Below, piece after piece: positions 42,937-51,020 of a stretch of DNA of 64,000 nt; positions within the stretch are counted from its first letter, which is position 1, and every line of letters begins with the position of its first letter. Source of the stretch: Pseudonocardia sp. DSM 110487 (GTDB lineage Bacteria; Actinomycetota; Actinomycetes; Mycobacteriales; Pseudonocardiaceae); contig NZ_CP080521.1 in assembly GCF_019468565.1 (NCBI RefSeq), forward strand, positions 6,138,001 through 6,202,000. Reading direction: 5' to 3'. The notes below the pieces were generated by a model that had not been told where the DNA came from, made no database searches, and saw only the letters and a list, made by a program, of their open reading frames with translations. A program made the translations under genes and the position numbers.

Positions 42937-43531
42937 CCGCGAACCACAGGCCCTCGGCGCCGTTGGCCCCCGTGTCGTCGTGGGCGCCCCGGTCGCCGGC
43001 GACCGTGTAGAGCGGCCAGCCCGCCAGCGTGACCTGCAGAGCGCCGTCCTCGCGTCGGAGCGTGCCGACGTGCTCGGGCTTGATCCCGAGCAGGTCGGGT
43101 TCCTGCCCGTCGGGCACGGTGACGGGCACCCACCGCTGCGCGCACTCACCGGTACACCGTGACACCGGCGGGTTGTTGCCGTCCGCATCGGAGCGGTACA
43201 CGATCCGGCCGGCGCCGTCGAGCGTGCTGGTCCCGAGCGCCGCGCTCTGGATCGCCCAGAGCTGCAACCCACCGCTTCCCTGGTGGTGCAGCTGCGACGG
43301 CGCCTGGCGCTGCTGCTCGCCCTGGTGCTGGTCATGCTCCTCGCCGGACGCGCCTGCCAACGCGGCCGGCGTGGCCGGGTCCGGGGTGACCATTCGGCCG
43401 ACCTGCCACCCGACCGCCGCGATGAGCGCCATCGCGGCGACGAACGCGGCGACCCGGGCGGCGGCGGTGGGAGTACGCGGCGTGGCGCGCGGTCGGTCCG
43501 GCGCGGGGACCGGGGTGAGGTCGGTGTCCAC
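42905..43531 (-). CDS. COG4315-type secreted repeat protein with His/Gln-rich insert
   Basis: About 208 residues. A short cytoplasmic start, one membrane helix (VAAFVAAMALIAAVGWQVG), then a linker rich in His, Gln and Glu (EEHDQHQGEQQRQAPSQLHH), and two lipoprotein-repeat units of COG4315: GRIVYRSDADGNNPPVSRCT with CTGECAQRWVPVTVP, and GALQVTLAGWPLYTVAGDRG. Function of the family is unknown. The Cys pair and His-rich linker, together with the tail-to-tail copper ATPase, suggest periplasm-side copper binding (inference). The GTG start at 43531 has a poor ribosome-binding site. Confidence 0.75.
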   Translation of the reverse strand: MDTDLTPVPAPDRPRATPRTPTAAARVAAFVAAMALIAAVGWQVGRMVTPDPATPAALAGASGEEHDQHQGEQQRQAPSQLHHQGSGGLQLWAIQSAALGTSTLDGAGRIVYRSDADGNNPPVSRCTGECAQRWVPVTVPDGQEPDLLGIKPEHVGTLRREDGALQVTLAGWPLYTVAGDRGAHDDTGANGAEGLWFAVTPTGEKVAP

Positions 43532-44011
43532 GACAGGTGAAACTAGGGACGCGTACCGGGCGCGAGTTGCGAGCCTGAGGACCCGAGACGGCGGGCACGG
43601 CCCGGGAGGCGGCGAGCGGGGTGGCGCTGCTCCGTCCGGCGGTGGCCGGTGCGCCGACTGCGCGACGGAGCCCTCAGGTTCGCGAGGCCAGGCCCGTGAA
43701 TCCGCCTGTCGACGCGGTGCACCCTCGTGGGCAGCGCTCGGCCGCGTCGGTCGACCGTTGGCCGCGCCGATACCCGCACTCGGTATGCCCCTCGACGCCC
43801 TGCTCGATGCCCGGGCCCGACGCCGCGCCGTCGCCGAGCGATGACCGCCGCCGCAGCGGCGATAGACATCGATCGAGCGGTTCCTGGTTGCACGCAATCC
43901 TCGTCCCCCATCAGGTGACACGGGTCTCGGCAGTCCGTCCGGCACGGGGTCCGGGCCCTACCGGCGCGTACCCTTCATCGGGTTGCCTGTGGTTCATGGA
44001 GGGACGAGGAC
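43532..44011. other. Intergenic region with no recognised gene
   Basis: This divergent region of 480 bases must contain the promoters of the COG4315 gene and of the DUF1490/CtpC unit. I found no AT-rich metal-regulator box, no palindrome and no convincing small gene. Confidence 0.5.
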
Positions 44012-44287
44012 ATGCTGGGCGGATTCGTCGGCAAGGCCGCGGGGGTGGTGGCCAGTGGTCTCGTCGGAGCGGCCGCCTACGACGGGGTGAAGCGCCTGGT
44101 GCGCAGCGACACGCTGCACGGGGCGGCGGTCACCGTCACCTCGTGGGGGCTGCGCGGGGCCCGCGCCGCCGAGGCGGGCGCCGAACGCGCCCGGCTGGCG
44201 ACCGCGGACATCGTCAGCGAGGCGCGGGAGCGGGTCGGCGAGCAGACTCCGCCGCCCGGCGCGCCCGCCCACGACCACGAGCACTGA
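44012..44287 (+). CDS. DUF1490 family protein, PacL1-like partner of CtpC
   Basis: 91 residues. The N-terminal half (MLGGFVGKAAGVVASGLVGA) is a glycine/alanine-rich membrane segment and the C-terminus ends APAHDHEH, a metal-binding-like tail. This matches the DUF1490 family, whose mycobacterial member Rv3269 (PacL1) sits before ctpC, assembles with the pump and binds zinc through a similar His/Asp tail. GGAGG lies upstream of ATG 44012. The gene ends four bases before ctpC. Confidence 0.85.
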   Translation: MLGGFVGKAAGVVASGLVGAAAYDGVKRLVRSDTLHGAAVTVTSWGLRGARAAEAGAERARLATADIVSEARERVGEQTPPPGAPAHDHEH

Positions 44288-44291
44288 TTTC

Positions 44292-46439
44292 GTGCCGCTG
44301 ACCGTCGTCTCGGATGCCGCAGGCCGGGTCCGGTTCGCCGTGCCCGAGCTCGCCGGTAGCCCCCCGCTCGCGGTTGCCGTCGAGGACGCCGTCGACGCCG
44401 TCGCCCACGTGCGGCAGGTGCACGCATACCCCCGCACCGGGAACGTGGTCGTCTGGTACGACCCCGAGCGTTGCGACCACACCGAGCTGCAGGAGGCGAT
44501 CGGGAAGGGCCTCGGCGCCGACCCGGAGGCCACGGTCGAGCGCACGCCCCGCTCGGCCGACGTCCGCAACGGCGACCTCGTGCGGCTCGTGGTCGGCGGA
44601 GCCGCGCTGGCCGCGCTGGGGATCCGCCGCTTCGGGCTGCGTCGCCCGCCCGTTCTCGGCGCGACCAGCCGCACCGTCGCCACCGGCGTCACGATCTTCA
44701 CCGGCTACCCCTTCCTGCGCGGGGCGCTGCGGTCGCTCGCCGGAGGACAGGGCGGCGGGACCGACGCGCTGGTGTCGGCCGCGACGGTGGCGAGCCTCGT
44801 GCTGCGCGAGAACGTCGTGGCCCTCACCGTGCTGTGGCTGCTCAACATCGGCGAGTACCTGCAGGACCTGACGCTGCGTCGCAGCCGCCGGGCGATCTCC
44901 GAGCTGCTGACCGGCACCCGCACCCGCACCTGGGTCCGGCTCGCCGACGGCACCGAGCTGGAGGTCGACATCGACCAGCTCGGCGTCGGCGACGAGGTCG
45001 TCGTGCACGAGCACGTGGTGCTGCCGGTGGACGGCGTGGTCGTCGAGGGCGACGCCGTCGTCGACCAGGCTGCGATCACCGGCGAGCAGCTGCCGGTCTC
45101 GGTGGGTGCCGGCACCGCGCTCCCGGCGGGGTCGGTGGTGCTGCGCGGACGAGTCGTGGTGCGGGCCACCGCCGTCGGCCGCGACACCGCGATCGGCCGG
45201 ATCATCGCCCGCGTGGAGGAGGCCCAGCACGACCGGGCCCCCATCCAGACCGTGGGTGAGACGTTCTCGCGCCGCTTCGTACCCGCATCCTTCGCCCTCG
45301 CCGGGCTGACGCTGCTGGTCACCCGGGACGTGCGCCGGGCGATGACGATGCTGCTCGTCGCCTGCCCCTGTGCGGTCGGGCTCTCCACCCCGACGGCGAT
45401 CAGCGCCGCGATCGGCAACGGGGCCCGCCGCGGCATCCTGATCAAGGGCGGCGCGCACCTCGAGGCGGCCGGCCGGGTCGACGCGATCGTGTTCGACAAG
45501 ACGGGCACCCTCACCCTGGGGCGGCCGATCGTGACCAACGTCGTGTCCTTCCACGACGACTGGTCCCCCGAGCAGGTGCTCGCCTACGCGGCGAGCTCGG
45601 AGATCCACTCCCGGCACCCGCTGGCGCAGGCGGTGATCCGCTCCACCGAGGAGCGGCACATCACGATCCCGCCGCACGAGGAGTGCGAGGTGCTGCTCGG
45701 CCTCGGCATGCGGGTCGAGTCGGACGGGCGCACGCTGCTGCTGGGGAGCCGGGAGCTGCTGCGTGGGCAGAAGGTGCCGGTCAGCCGCAAGGCGCACGAC
45801 TGGGTGCGCCGGCTGCAGCGGTCCGCCGAGACGCCCCTCCTGCTTGCCGTGAATGGCGAGCTCGTGGGGCTGGTGTCGCTGCGGGACACGGTCAGACCGG
45901 AGTCGCGCCAGGTTCTCGACGCGCTGCGGGCCGACGGGGTGCGCCGGATCGTGCTGCTCACCGGCGACCACCCGGGCACCGCGGCCGCGGTCGCCGCCGA
46001 GCTCGGCATCGACGAGTACCGGGCCGAGGTGCTGCCCGAGCAGAAGCAGGACGTGGTGCGCGACCTGCAAGCCCAGGGCTACACCGTCGCCGTGGTCGGT
46101 GACGGCACCAACGACGCACCCGCGCTCGCGCTGGCCGACATCGGCATCGCGATGGGCGTCGGCGGCACCGACGTGGCGGTGGAGACTGCCGACATCGCCC
46201 TCGCCGGCGACGACCTGCGACACCTCCTGGACGTGCGAGACCTTGGCCGGCGCAGCATCGGTCTGATCCGGCAGAACTACGGCATGTCGATCATGGTGAA
46301 CGCGGCAGGACTGCTGGTCTCGGCGGCCGGCGCGTTGAGCCCGGTGGTCGCCGCGGTCCTGCACAACGCATCCTCCGTCGCGGTCGTCGCCAACAGCTCA
46401 CGACTGATCCGCTACCAGCTCCCCCGCACCACTACCTGA
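44292..46439 (+). CDS. ctpC: P1B-type metal exporter, CtpC-like
   Basis: 715 residues. The N-terminus has a degenerate metal-binding domain without the CxxC pair, then the actuator region with AAITGEQLPVSV, the membrane motif ACPCAVGLSTP (Cys358, Cys360), Asp402 in DKTGTLT, and the hinge GDGTNDAPALALADIGIAMG. This arrangement and the DUF1490 partner match mycobacterial CtpC, which exports zinc and/or manganese. GTG 44292 follows the DUF1490 stop by four bases, so they are co-translated. The ion is inferred from homology. Confidence 0.87.
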   Translation: MPLTVVSDAAGRVRFAVPELAGSPPLAVAVEDAVDAVAHVRQVHAYPRTGNVVVWYDPERCDHTELQEAIGKGLGADPEATVERTPRSADVRNGDLVRLVVGGAALAALGIRRFGLRRPPVLGATSRTVATGVTIFTGYPFLRGALRSLAGGQGGGTDALVSAATVASLVLRENVVALTVLWLLNIGEYLQDLTLRRSRRAISELLTGTRTRTWVRLADGTELEVDIDQLGVGDEVVVHEHVVLPVDGVVVEGDAVVDQAAITGEQLPVSVGAGTALPAGSVVLRGRVVVRATAVGRDTAIGRIIARVEEAQHDRAPIQTVGETFSRRFVPASFALAGLTLLVTRDVRRAMTMLLVACPCAVGLSTPTAISAAIGNGARRGILIKGGAHLEAAGRVDAIVFDKTGTLTLGRPIVTNVVSFHDDWSPEQVLAYAASSEIHSRHPLAQAVIRSTEERHITIPPHEECEVLLGLGMRVESDGRTLLLGSRELLRGQKVPVSRKAHDWVRRLQRSAETPLLLAVNGELVGLVSLRDTVRPESRQVLDALRADGVRRIVLLTGDHPGTAAAVAAELGIDEYRAEVLPEQKQDVVRDLQAQGYTVAVVGDGTNDAPALALADIGIAMGVGGTDVAVETADIALAGDDLRHLLDVRDLGRRSIGLIRQNYGMSIMVNAAGLLVSAAGALSPVVAAVLHNASSVAVVANSSRLIRYQLPRTTT

Positions 46440-46493
46440 TCCGCGACCCGCAGTGGGGCTGCTCTGCCTGCCGCCTCAGTACTGTCGCTTCGG

Positions 46494-47390
46494 ATGACCA
46501 ACACCGAGATCGAGATCACCGCAGACCTGGTCCGCGGCCTGCTGCAGGAGCAACATCCAGACCTTGCAGGGCTGGGCATCCGCGAGGTGGAGGGCGGCTG
46601 GGGCAACCAAATGTGGCGCCTCGGGGACGAGTTGGCCGTGCGCATGCAGCGCATGAACCCCACCCCGGAGCACCAGCTCAAGGAGCGGCGGTGGCTACCC
46701 GTGCTCGCCCCGCGCCTCCCGCTCCCGGTGCCGACCCCGGTGCGGTTCGGCGAACCGTCCGAGCGCTTCCCCAAGCACTGGACCGTGATGACGTGGGTTC
46801 CGGGCGAGCCGCTGAACCACGGCTCGATCAGCCGCGGCGTCCACGCGGCCGACACGCTGGCGGGCTTCCTCCGGGCGCTCCATGTGGAGGCGCCCGCCGA
46901 GGCGCCGATCGCTACGGACCGCGGTGCCCATCCCAGGAACTGCACGAACGGCTTCGAGAACTTCTTCCAGGCCGTTGTCCCCGACGACGTCGCTGCCGAC
47001 GTCCGGGCCGTCTGGGACGACGCCGCTGCGGCCCAGGCGTGGGAGGGCCCGCCGGTGTGGGTTCACGGTGACCTCCATCCCGCGAACGTCGTCGTCTCGG
47101 ACGGAACGCTCTCGGGCATCGTCGACTTCGGTGACATGTTCGCCGGCGACCCGGCGTGGGACCTCGCCGCCGCATGGGTGCTGCTACCCGCGGGCACGGC
47201 CGCACGATTCTTCGACATGTACGCGCGTGCCGACGAGGCGGCGATCCGGCGCGCCCGCGGGCTGGCCGCCATGAAGAGCCTCTTCCTGATGCTCATGGGG
47301 CAGAACGGAGATCGAGGCCTTCCCGGCGGCAAGCCGAACTGGGGACCGGCAGGCCGGGCAGCACTTGATCGTGTTCTGAAAGGGGTCTGA
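46494..47390 (+). CDS. Aminoglycoside-phosphotransferase-family kinase
   Basis: 298 residues of the APH/choline-kinase fold. The N-lobe has GWGNQMWRLGDELAVRMQR; the catalytic loop is VHGDLHPANVVV with the Asp base and Asn, and the metal-binding motif follows as GIVDFGDMFAGDPAWDLA. This subgroup phosphorylates small hydroxyl compounds, and not all members confer antibiotic resistance. It stands alone between the CtpC gene and the convergent Dyp peroxidase. Confidence 0.85.
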   Translation: MTNTEIEITADLVRGLLQEQHPDLAGLGIREVEGGWGNQMWRLGDELAVRMQRMNPTPEHQLKERRWLPVLAPRLPLPVPTPVRFGEPSERFPKHWTVMTWVPGEPLNHGSISRGVHAADTLAGFLRALHVEAPAEAPIATDRGAHPRNCTNGFENFFQAVVPDDVAADVRAVWDDAAAAQAWEGPPVWVHGDLHPANVVVSDGTLSGIVDFGDMFAGDPAWDLAAAWVLLPAGTAARFFDMYARADEAAIRRARGLAAMKSLFLMLMGQNGDRGLPGGKPNWGPAGRAALDRVLKGV

Positions 47391-47401
47391 AACGCGCCCG
47401 A

Positions 47402-48622
47402 TCACGCGCCGAGGAGGCCGTTGCCGACGAACTCGCCTGCCGCGCATCCCGGCGGGATGACGAAGACCGCCGACCCGACATGGGTGATCCACAGGTTCAT
47501 CACGTCGGACTCCGCGAGGCGGGCCTGCACCGGCACGAACGCGGTGGCCGCGTCCGCCTGGTAGGCGGCGAACAGCTGCCCGGCGTCGGGCGTCCCGTCC
47601 GGGGCGGGCCCGTCGTCGTAGCTGTACCCGCGCCGCAGCATCCGCTCGGCCGGGTTGCGCGCCTTCGCCCGGACGACGTGCGCGCTCGCCGCCACCACCG
47701 GCATACCGCGCTCGTCGACCATCCGGGGATCGACCTCGTCGAACTCGCCGCCACCGGTCACCGGGGCGCCCGTGTCGAGCCGCCGGGCGGTCGCCATCTC
47801 CTTCCCGACGCGGCCGAAGTCGTCCCACGTGTCCAGGTCCATCCGGATCCGCCGCAGCACCAGCATGCTGCCGCCGACCAGCCACGACGGGCCGTCGCGC
47901 ACCCACACGGCCTCGGACAGCTCCGGCGAGCCCGGGGCCGGGTTGGCCGTGCCGTCCCGCTGACCGAAGAGGTTGCGCGGCGTCGTCCCCACCGGCTCCG
48001 AGCCGCGGGCGGGGTTGAAGCCGCGCTGGGTCCAGCGCACCGATGTGATGCTGCGGGCGTCCCGGACGAGGCGGCGCACGGCGTAGGACAGCGGCACCGG
48101 ATCGTCCGAGCACACCTGCAGGAGCAGATCACCGCCCGACCACCGCGGGTCCAGCCGGTCGGTCGGGAACGCGGGCAGCTCACGGACGACCGCGGGGCAG
48201 TCTCCGCCACGACCGAGCGCGTCGAACAGGCCCGGCCCGAACCCGAAGGTCACCGTGAGCCGTGACGGCAACGCCGGCAGCTCGGGGTCCTCGGCCGCCA
48301 GTGGAGGGCGCGCGCTCATCAGCCGCGCGGCGTCGTCGCTGAGCAGCCGCAGCAGCCGCTCCACCTCGGGACGCCCGGTGCCGGGCAGCAGGTCGAGCGC
48401 GAGGAAGACTGCGTGCGCCTGCGCCGGATGGGTGTCGATGCCGGGCTGGTGGACACCGTGGAACGGAACGGTCTCGGCGCCCACAGGTGGCGCCGCAACG
48501 GGCGCGACGTCCGCACCGTCGCCCCGGGCGGCGAGCGCCGCTGCGGTGCCGCCGCCAACAGCGGCGGCGGCACCTCCCAGCAGCAGGGCCCGCCGGCGGA
48601 GCGAGGGACCCTGCACGCTCAT
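47402..48622 (-). CDS. Dyp-type heme peroxidase, Tat-exported
   Basis: 406 residues. The Tat signal is SLRRRALLLGGAAAAVGGG, so the folded heme protein is exported. The catalytic motif GQRDGTANP (GxxDG with the distal Asp) and the proximal His region ASAHVVRAKARNP identify the Dyp family; the nearest groups are EfeB/DtpA-like. ATG 48622 overlaps the stop of the PCuAC copper chaperone by four bases. Streptomyces DtpA works with copper-chaperone genes in a similar arrangement during copper-dependent development, so a copper-linked oxidative role is likely here. Confidence 0.9.
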   Translation of the reverse strand: MSVQGPSLRRRALLLGGAAAAVGGGTAAALAARGDGADVAPVAAPPVGAETVPFHGVHQPGIDTHPAQAHAVFLALDLLPGTGRPEVERLLRLLSDDAARLMSARPPLAAEDPELPALPSRLTVTFGFGPGLFDALGRGGDCPAVVRELPAFPTDRLDPRWSGGDLLLQVCSDDPVPLSYAVRRLVRDARSITSVRWTQRGFNPARGSEPVGTTPRNLFGQRDGTANPAPGSPELSEAVWVRDGPSWLVGGSMLVLRRIRMDLDTWDDFGRVGKEMATARRLDTGAPVTGGGEFDEVDPRMVDERGMPVVAASAHVVRAKARNPAERMLRRGYSYDDGPAPDGTPDAGQLFAAYQADAATAFVPVQARLAESDVMNLWITHVGSAVFVIPPGCAAGEFVGNGLLGA

Positions 48623-49170
48623 CCGTGCGCTCCGCCCTCGTAGTTCTCCTGCCCGCCGCTGGTCTCCTTGGCCAGGGCGGTGAACGGGACCGTGGAGCCG
48701 TCGGACAGCGTGAGGGTGACCTCGACCTGGTCACCGGGCCGGATCGGCGACGCCAGATCCATGATCATGATGTGGTCGCCGCCGGGCGCGAGCACGCGCG
48801 GCGCGCCGGGTTCGACGGCGAACCCGTCGGCCTTGGGCCGCATGACCATCGCCCCGTCGGCCCCCATCGCGACCTCGTGCAGCTCCGTGCGCGGTGATGC
48901 CGAGGTCTGGGCGGACAGGATCGTCACCGGGCCGGTCCCTGTGGTGCTGAACGTGCCGAACACCGCGGTCATCCCCGGCTCGGCAGTCTTCACCCACGGA
49001 TCGGTGACGGTGACGGTCGGTGCCGCGACGGCGGCAGGCGCTGCCGACGGTGGCGGAGCCGCCGGTGCGGCCGGCGTGCCGCCGGCACACCCGGTCAGTG
49101 CGAGCGCGGCAGCGCAGGCCGTCGTGATCAACACCAGCAGCCCGCGATGGGGTCGTGCGGGAAGAGACAT
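48619..49170 (-). CDS. PCuAC-type periplasmic copper chaperone lipoprotein
   Basis: 183 residues. The signal peptide ends in lipobox LTGC, so it is a lipoprotein. The copper motif H...M...H-x-M is visible in ELHEVAMGADGAMVMRP and GGDHIMIMDL. PCuAC proteins pass Cu(I) to the CuA site of cytochrome oxidase or to secreted cuproenzymes. It overlaps the Dyp peroxidase gene downstream. The linker after the lipobox is Ala/Pro-rich. Confidence 0.9.
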   Translation of the reverse strand: MSLPARPHRGLLVLITTACAAALALTGCAGGTPAAPAAPPPSAAPAAVAAPTVTVTDPWVKTAEPGMTAVFGTFSTTGTGPVTILSAQTSASPRTELHEVAMGADGAMVMRPKADGFAVEPGAPRVLAPGGDHIMIMDLASPIRPGDQVEVTLTLSDGSTVPFTALAKETSGGQENYEGGAHG

Positions 49171-49222
49171 GTGAGATCCCTCGGATCGGTGTGTGGATCC
49201 GACCCGGGCGGACGCCCCGGGC

Positions 49223-49252
49223 CGGTGAGGCGCGTCGCGACACGCCTCACCG
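49223..49252. terminator. Stem-loop between the membrane-protein gene and the PCuAC gene
   Basis: CGGTGAGGCG and CGCCTCACCG form a perfect 10-base stem with a 10-base loop, 15 bases after the stop of the minus-strand gene at 49267. It is a likely terminator without a T-tract, though an attenuator for the PCuAC gene is also possible. Confidence 0.5.
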
Positions 49253-49266
49253 ACGGTGGGAACCGG

Positions 49267-49803
49267 TCAGGTGCGTGCCGCGAGGGGGCGGCGCGGCGGC
49301 CCGCGCCTGCTGATGTCGTGCAGGGACGCACCCAGCCCGAGTGGGACGTCGTTCGGCAGGGCGGCGACCGCCTGCCGGCTCACCGGGAAGGGGCGGAACG
49401 GATGCAGCACCGCTACCGGCAGAAGCACCCTGGCGACATGGCTGACAAGCCGCTCGCCGTGGCTGAGGAGAACGGCGAGGACGACGGCCGCGATCCCGTG
49501 CGCTGCGAGCATCGGAACGGAGAGGACGTGCTCGGCATGCGCCCCGTGGGCCGGCGCGGCGAGCACGAACGCGACGTGCAGCAGGACCTGGGTCGTGAGC
49601 AACGCAGCGGTGGTGGCGACGGGGCCGCGGGGTCGCTGGGCGAATGCCGAGGACATCGCGTCGACGAGCGCCACCAGCACCAGGACGAACAGGACGTCCG
49701 GCGGCTCGCCGTGAGCCGTGATGTGCGCGCCGAGGGTGAGACCGACGGCCGACGCGGAGAACGCCACGGAGCGGAGCCGGCGGGCACCGCTCGACGTCGA
49801 CAT
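49267..49803 (-). CDS. Multi-spanning membrane protein of unknown function, near copper genes
   Basis: 178 residues with about four hydrophobic segments, for example SVAFSASAVGLTLGAHITAH, VLFVLVLVALVDAMSSAF and LLTTQVLLHVAFVLAAP. Several His residues lie at the ends of the helices (AHITAHGE, HGAHAEHVL, AAHG). No family was recognised. Position upstream of the PCuAC/Dyp pair on the same strand suggests a copper-related membrane protein, by context only. ATG 49803 is in a clean position; the frame upstream is not coding. Confidence 0.6.
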   Translation of the reverse strand: MSTSSGARRLRSVAFSASAVGLTLGAHITAHGEPPDVLFVLVLVALVDAMSSAFAQRPRGPVATTAALLTTQVLLHVAFVLAAPAHGAHAEHVLSVPMLAAHGIAAVVLAVLLSHGERLVSHVARVLLPVAVLHPFRPFPVSRQAVAALPNDVPLGLGASLHDISRRGPPRRPLAART

Positions 49804-50482
49804 GGGCGGGGAGTCTACGACGGCCTCGCCGGGCGCCGACCCGAAACGAGGCAACCAGGCGTCCCCGCCATGGAGGCTGCGCCGGATAGCCGCGCCGGAT
49901 AGCTGCGCCGACCGCCCGCCGACGGCAACGTGACGGCCGGCCGATCGACAGGAACCAGGGCGCCGTCGACGCCGACCCCCTCCCCGTGAGGCCCGCATGA
50001 GTCCGGCGAGCTCCGCGAGGACCGGGAACCTCGTCGACGACCTGCCCTGGCGGCCGGCCGGCACGCCGCCGCCGGCGCGGCGACCGGACCGGTCGGTGCG
50101 ATGAGGCGACAGTCGGCGCGAACCTGAGGGCGCACCGCGCGAACGGAAGAAGGCAGGCGGCCGAACGGCGGGGCGAAGGACCGCTCGACGCCGTTCGCGG
50201 AACATCCGGCGTCGGCGGCTCTCAGCTTTCGCAACCCGGACGTGGCCGGCGTTCCTAGATTGCAGCACCACTTTCGCGGTTCTCGCCCGCGCCGACAACT
50301 GTGACCAGGTCCCACCCGACAACCACCTCGAGGAGCCGCTGCGACCGTACGGGGACAGGCGTGGCGCCGGCGGCCACCGACGGCCCGACGGCTGCCGCGG
50401 CGCCCGCGCTCCCCGGCGAATCAGGAGGCATGCCGGTCTGGCCGTGGATCCCGCAAGCGGAGTACGCCCCCCGCCGATGGCC

Positions 50483-50552
50483 ACTTCACACACCCAGTGG
50501 TTGCTTCACACAGGGCCGGCTTTGTGTGAAGTCCGTGCTGGGTGTGTGAAGT
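50483..50552. repeat. Nested inverted repeats built from four CTTCACACA units
   Basis: The outer arms ACTTCACACACCCAG (50483-50497) and CTGGGTGTGTGAAGT (50538-50552) are perfect complements of 15 bases. Inside them CTTCACACA (50504-50512) and TGTGTGAAG (50523-50531) form a second 9-base hairpin with a 10-base loop. Confidence 0.8.
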
Positions 50553-50654
50553 CGGCTGTGGCGGCGCCACGGGCTGGTGTGATCGGCAGTTCGGCGTGTT
50601 CCCGTGTCCTTTTCACCCGTTTTGTACCGAGGCGTCGATCATGTGCGGCGGACC

Positions 50655-50830
50655 GGCCTTCGGTGGCGCCGCGCGCCCGAAGGGCAGGCCCCCGGCCTGC
50701 CCGCGTTGTGCTGCCCGTAGGGGCCGCAGAGGCTCGGAGGTCAAGGGTCGCGCAGCGATCGCGGAGCTTCGCGCAGCGCCCTTGAGCTCTGAGGGGCGGC
50801 CCCGCACAATGCGCGGCGCCACCGAAGGCC
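50655..50830. repeat. 176-base palindromic element with 20-base terminal inverted repeats
   Basis: The left end GGCCTTCGGTGGCGCCGCGC (50655-50674) is exactly complementary to the right end at 50811-50830. Inside, TCAAGGG and CCCTTGA plus several GC blocks are also partly complementary, so the whole can fold into one long branched hairpin. No ORF fits inside. It could be a miniature inverted-repeat element or a structured RNA. Confidence 0.65.
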
Positions 50831-50912
50831 CTGGCACGCGCGCGACCACAGTTCCCGTTGCCCGGACACCTCATCGAAGGCGGCGTGACCGGATTCGGCA
50901 ACAACCTCCGGC

Positions 50913-50944
50913 ACAGCCATGGACAACCGGAACAACGGATCATG
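50913..50944 (+). repeat. 32-base dispersed repeat, copy 2
   Basis: It matches 5895-5926 at 29 of 32 positions in the same orientation. The flanks of the two copies are not similar beyond a few bases. Confidence 0.5.
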
Positions 50945-51020
50945 GGCGCGACCACCACACCGGACCGGCCCCCAGTAGCAGTGCCGACGGTCCAGGCCCG
51001 CCGCACTTCTTCAACCGCTC

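Larger units (their letters stand above)
49804..51020. other. 1.2-kb noncoding region with strong inverted repeats
   Basis: No open frame here shows homology or a good start. The region contains a nested pair of palindromes at 50483-50552, a 176-base element bounded by perfect 20-base inverted repeats at 50655-50830, and the second copy of a 32-base dispersed repeat at 50913-50944. It is the longest gene-free stretch of the window and lies just downstream of the metallophore operon. Confidence 0.65.

Noticed and set aside
46494..47390. Calling the APH-fold protein an aminoglycoside resistance gene
   Set aside because: The fold includes many small-molecule kinases; no subgroup-specific motif or resistance context supports that claim.
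49997..50104. 35-codon frame MSPASSARTGNLVDDLPW... with an ATG
   Set aside because: No ribosome-binding site of quality, no family, Pro/Arg-rich end; not supported as a gene.
50301..50549. 82-codon plus-strand ORF across the nested palindromes
   Set aside because: Its sequence is determined by the inverted repeats and shows no homology; treated as noncoding.
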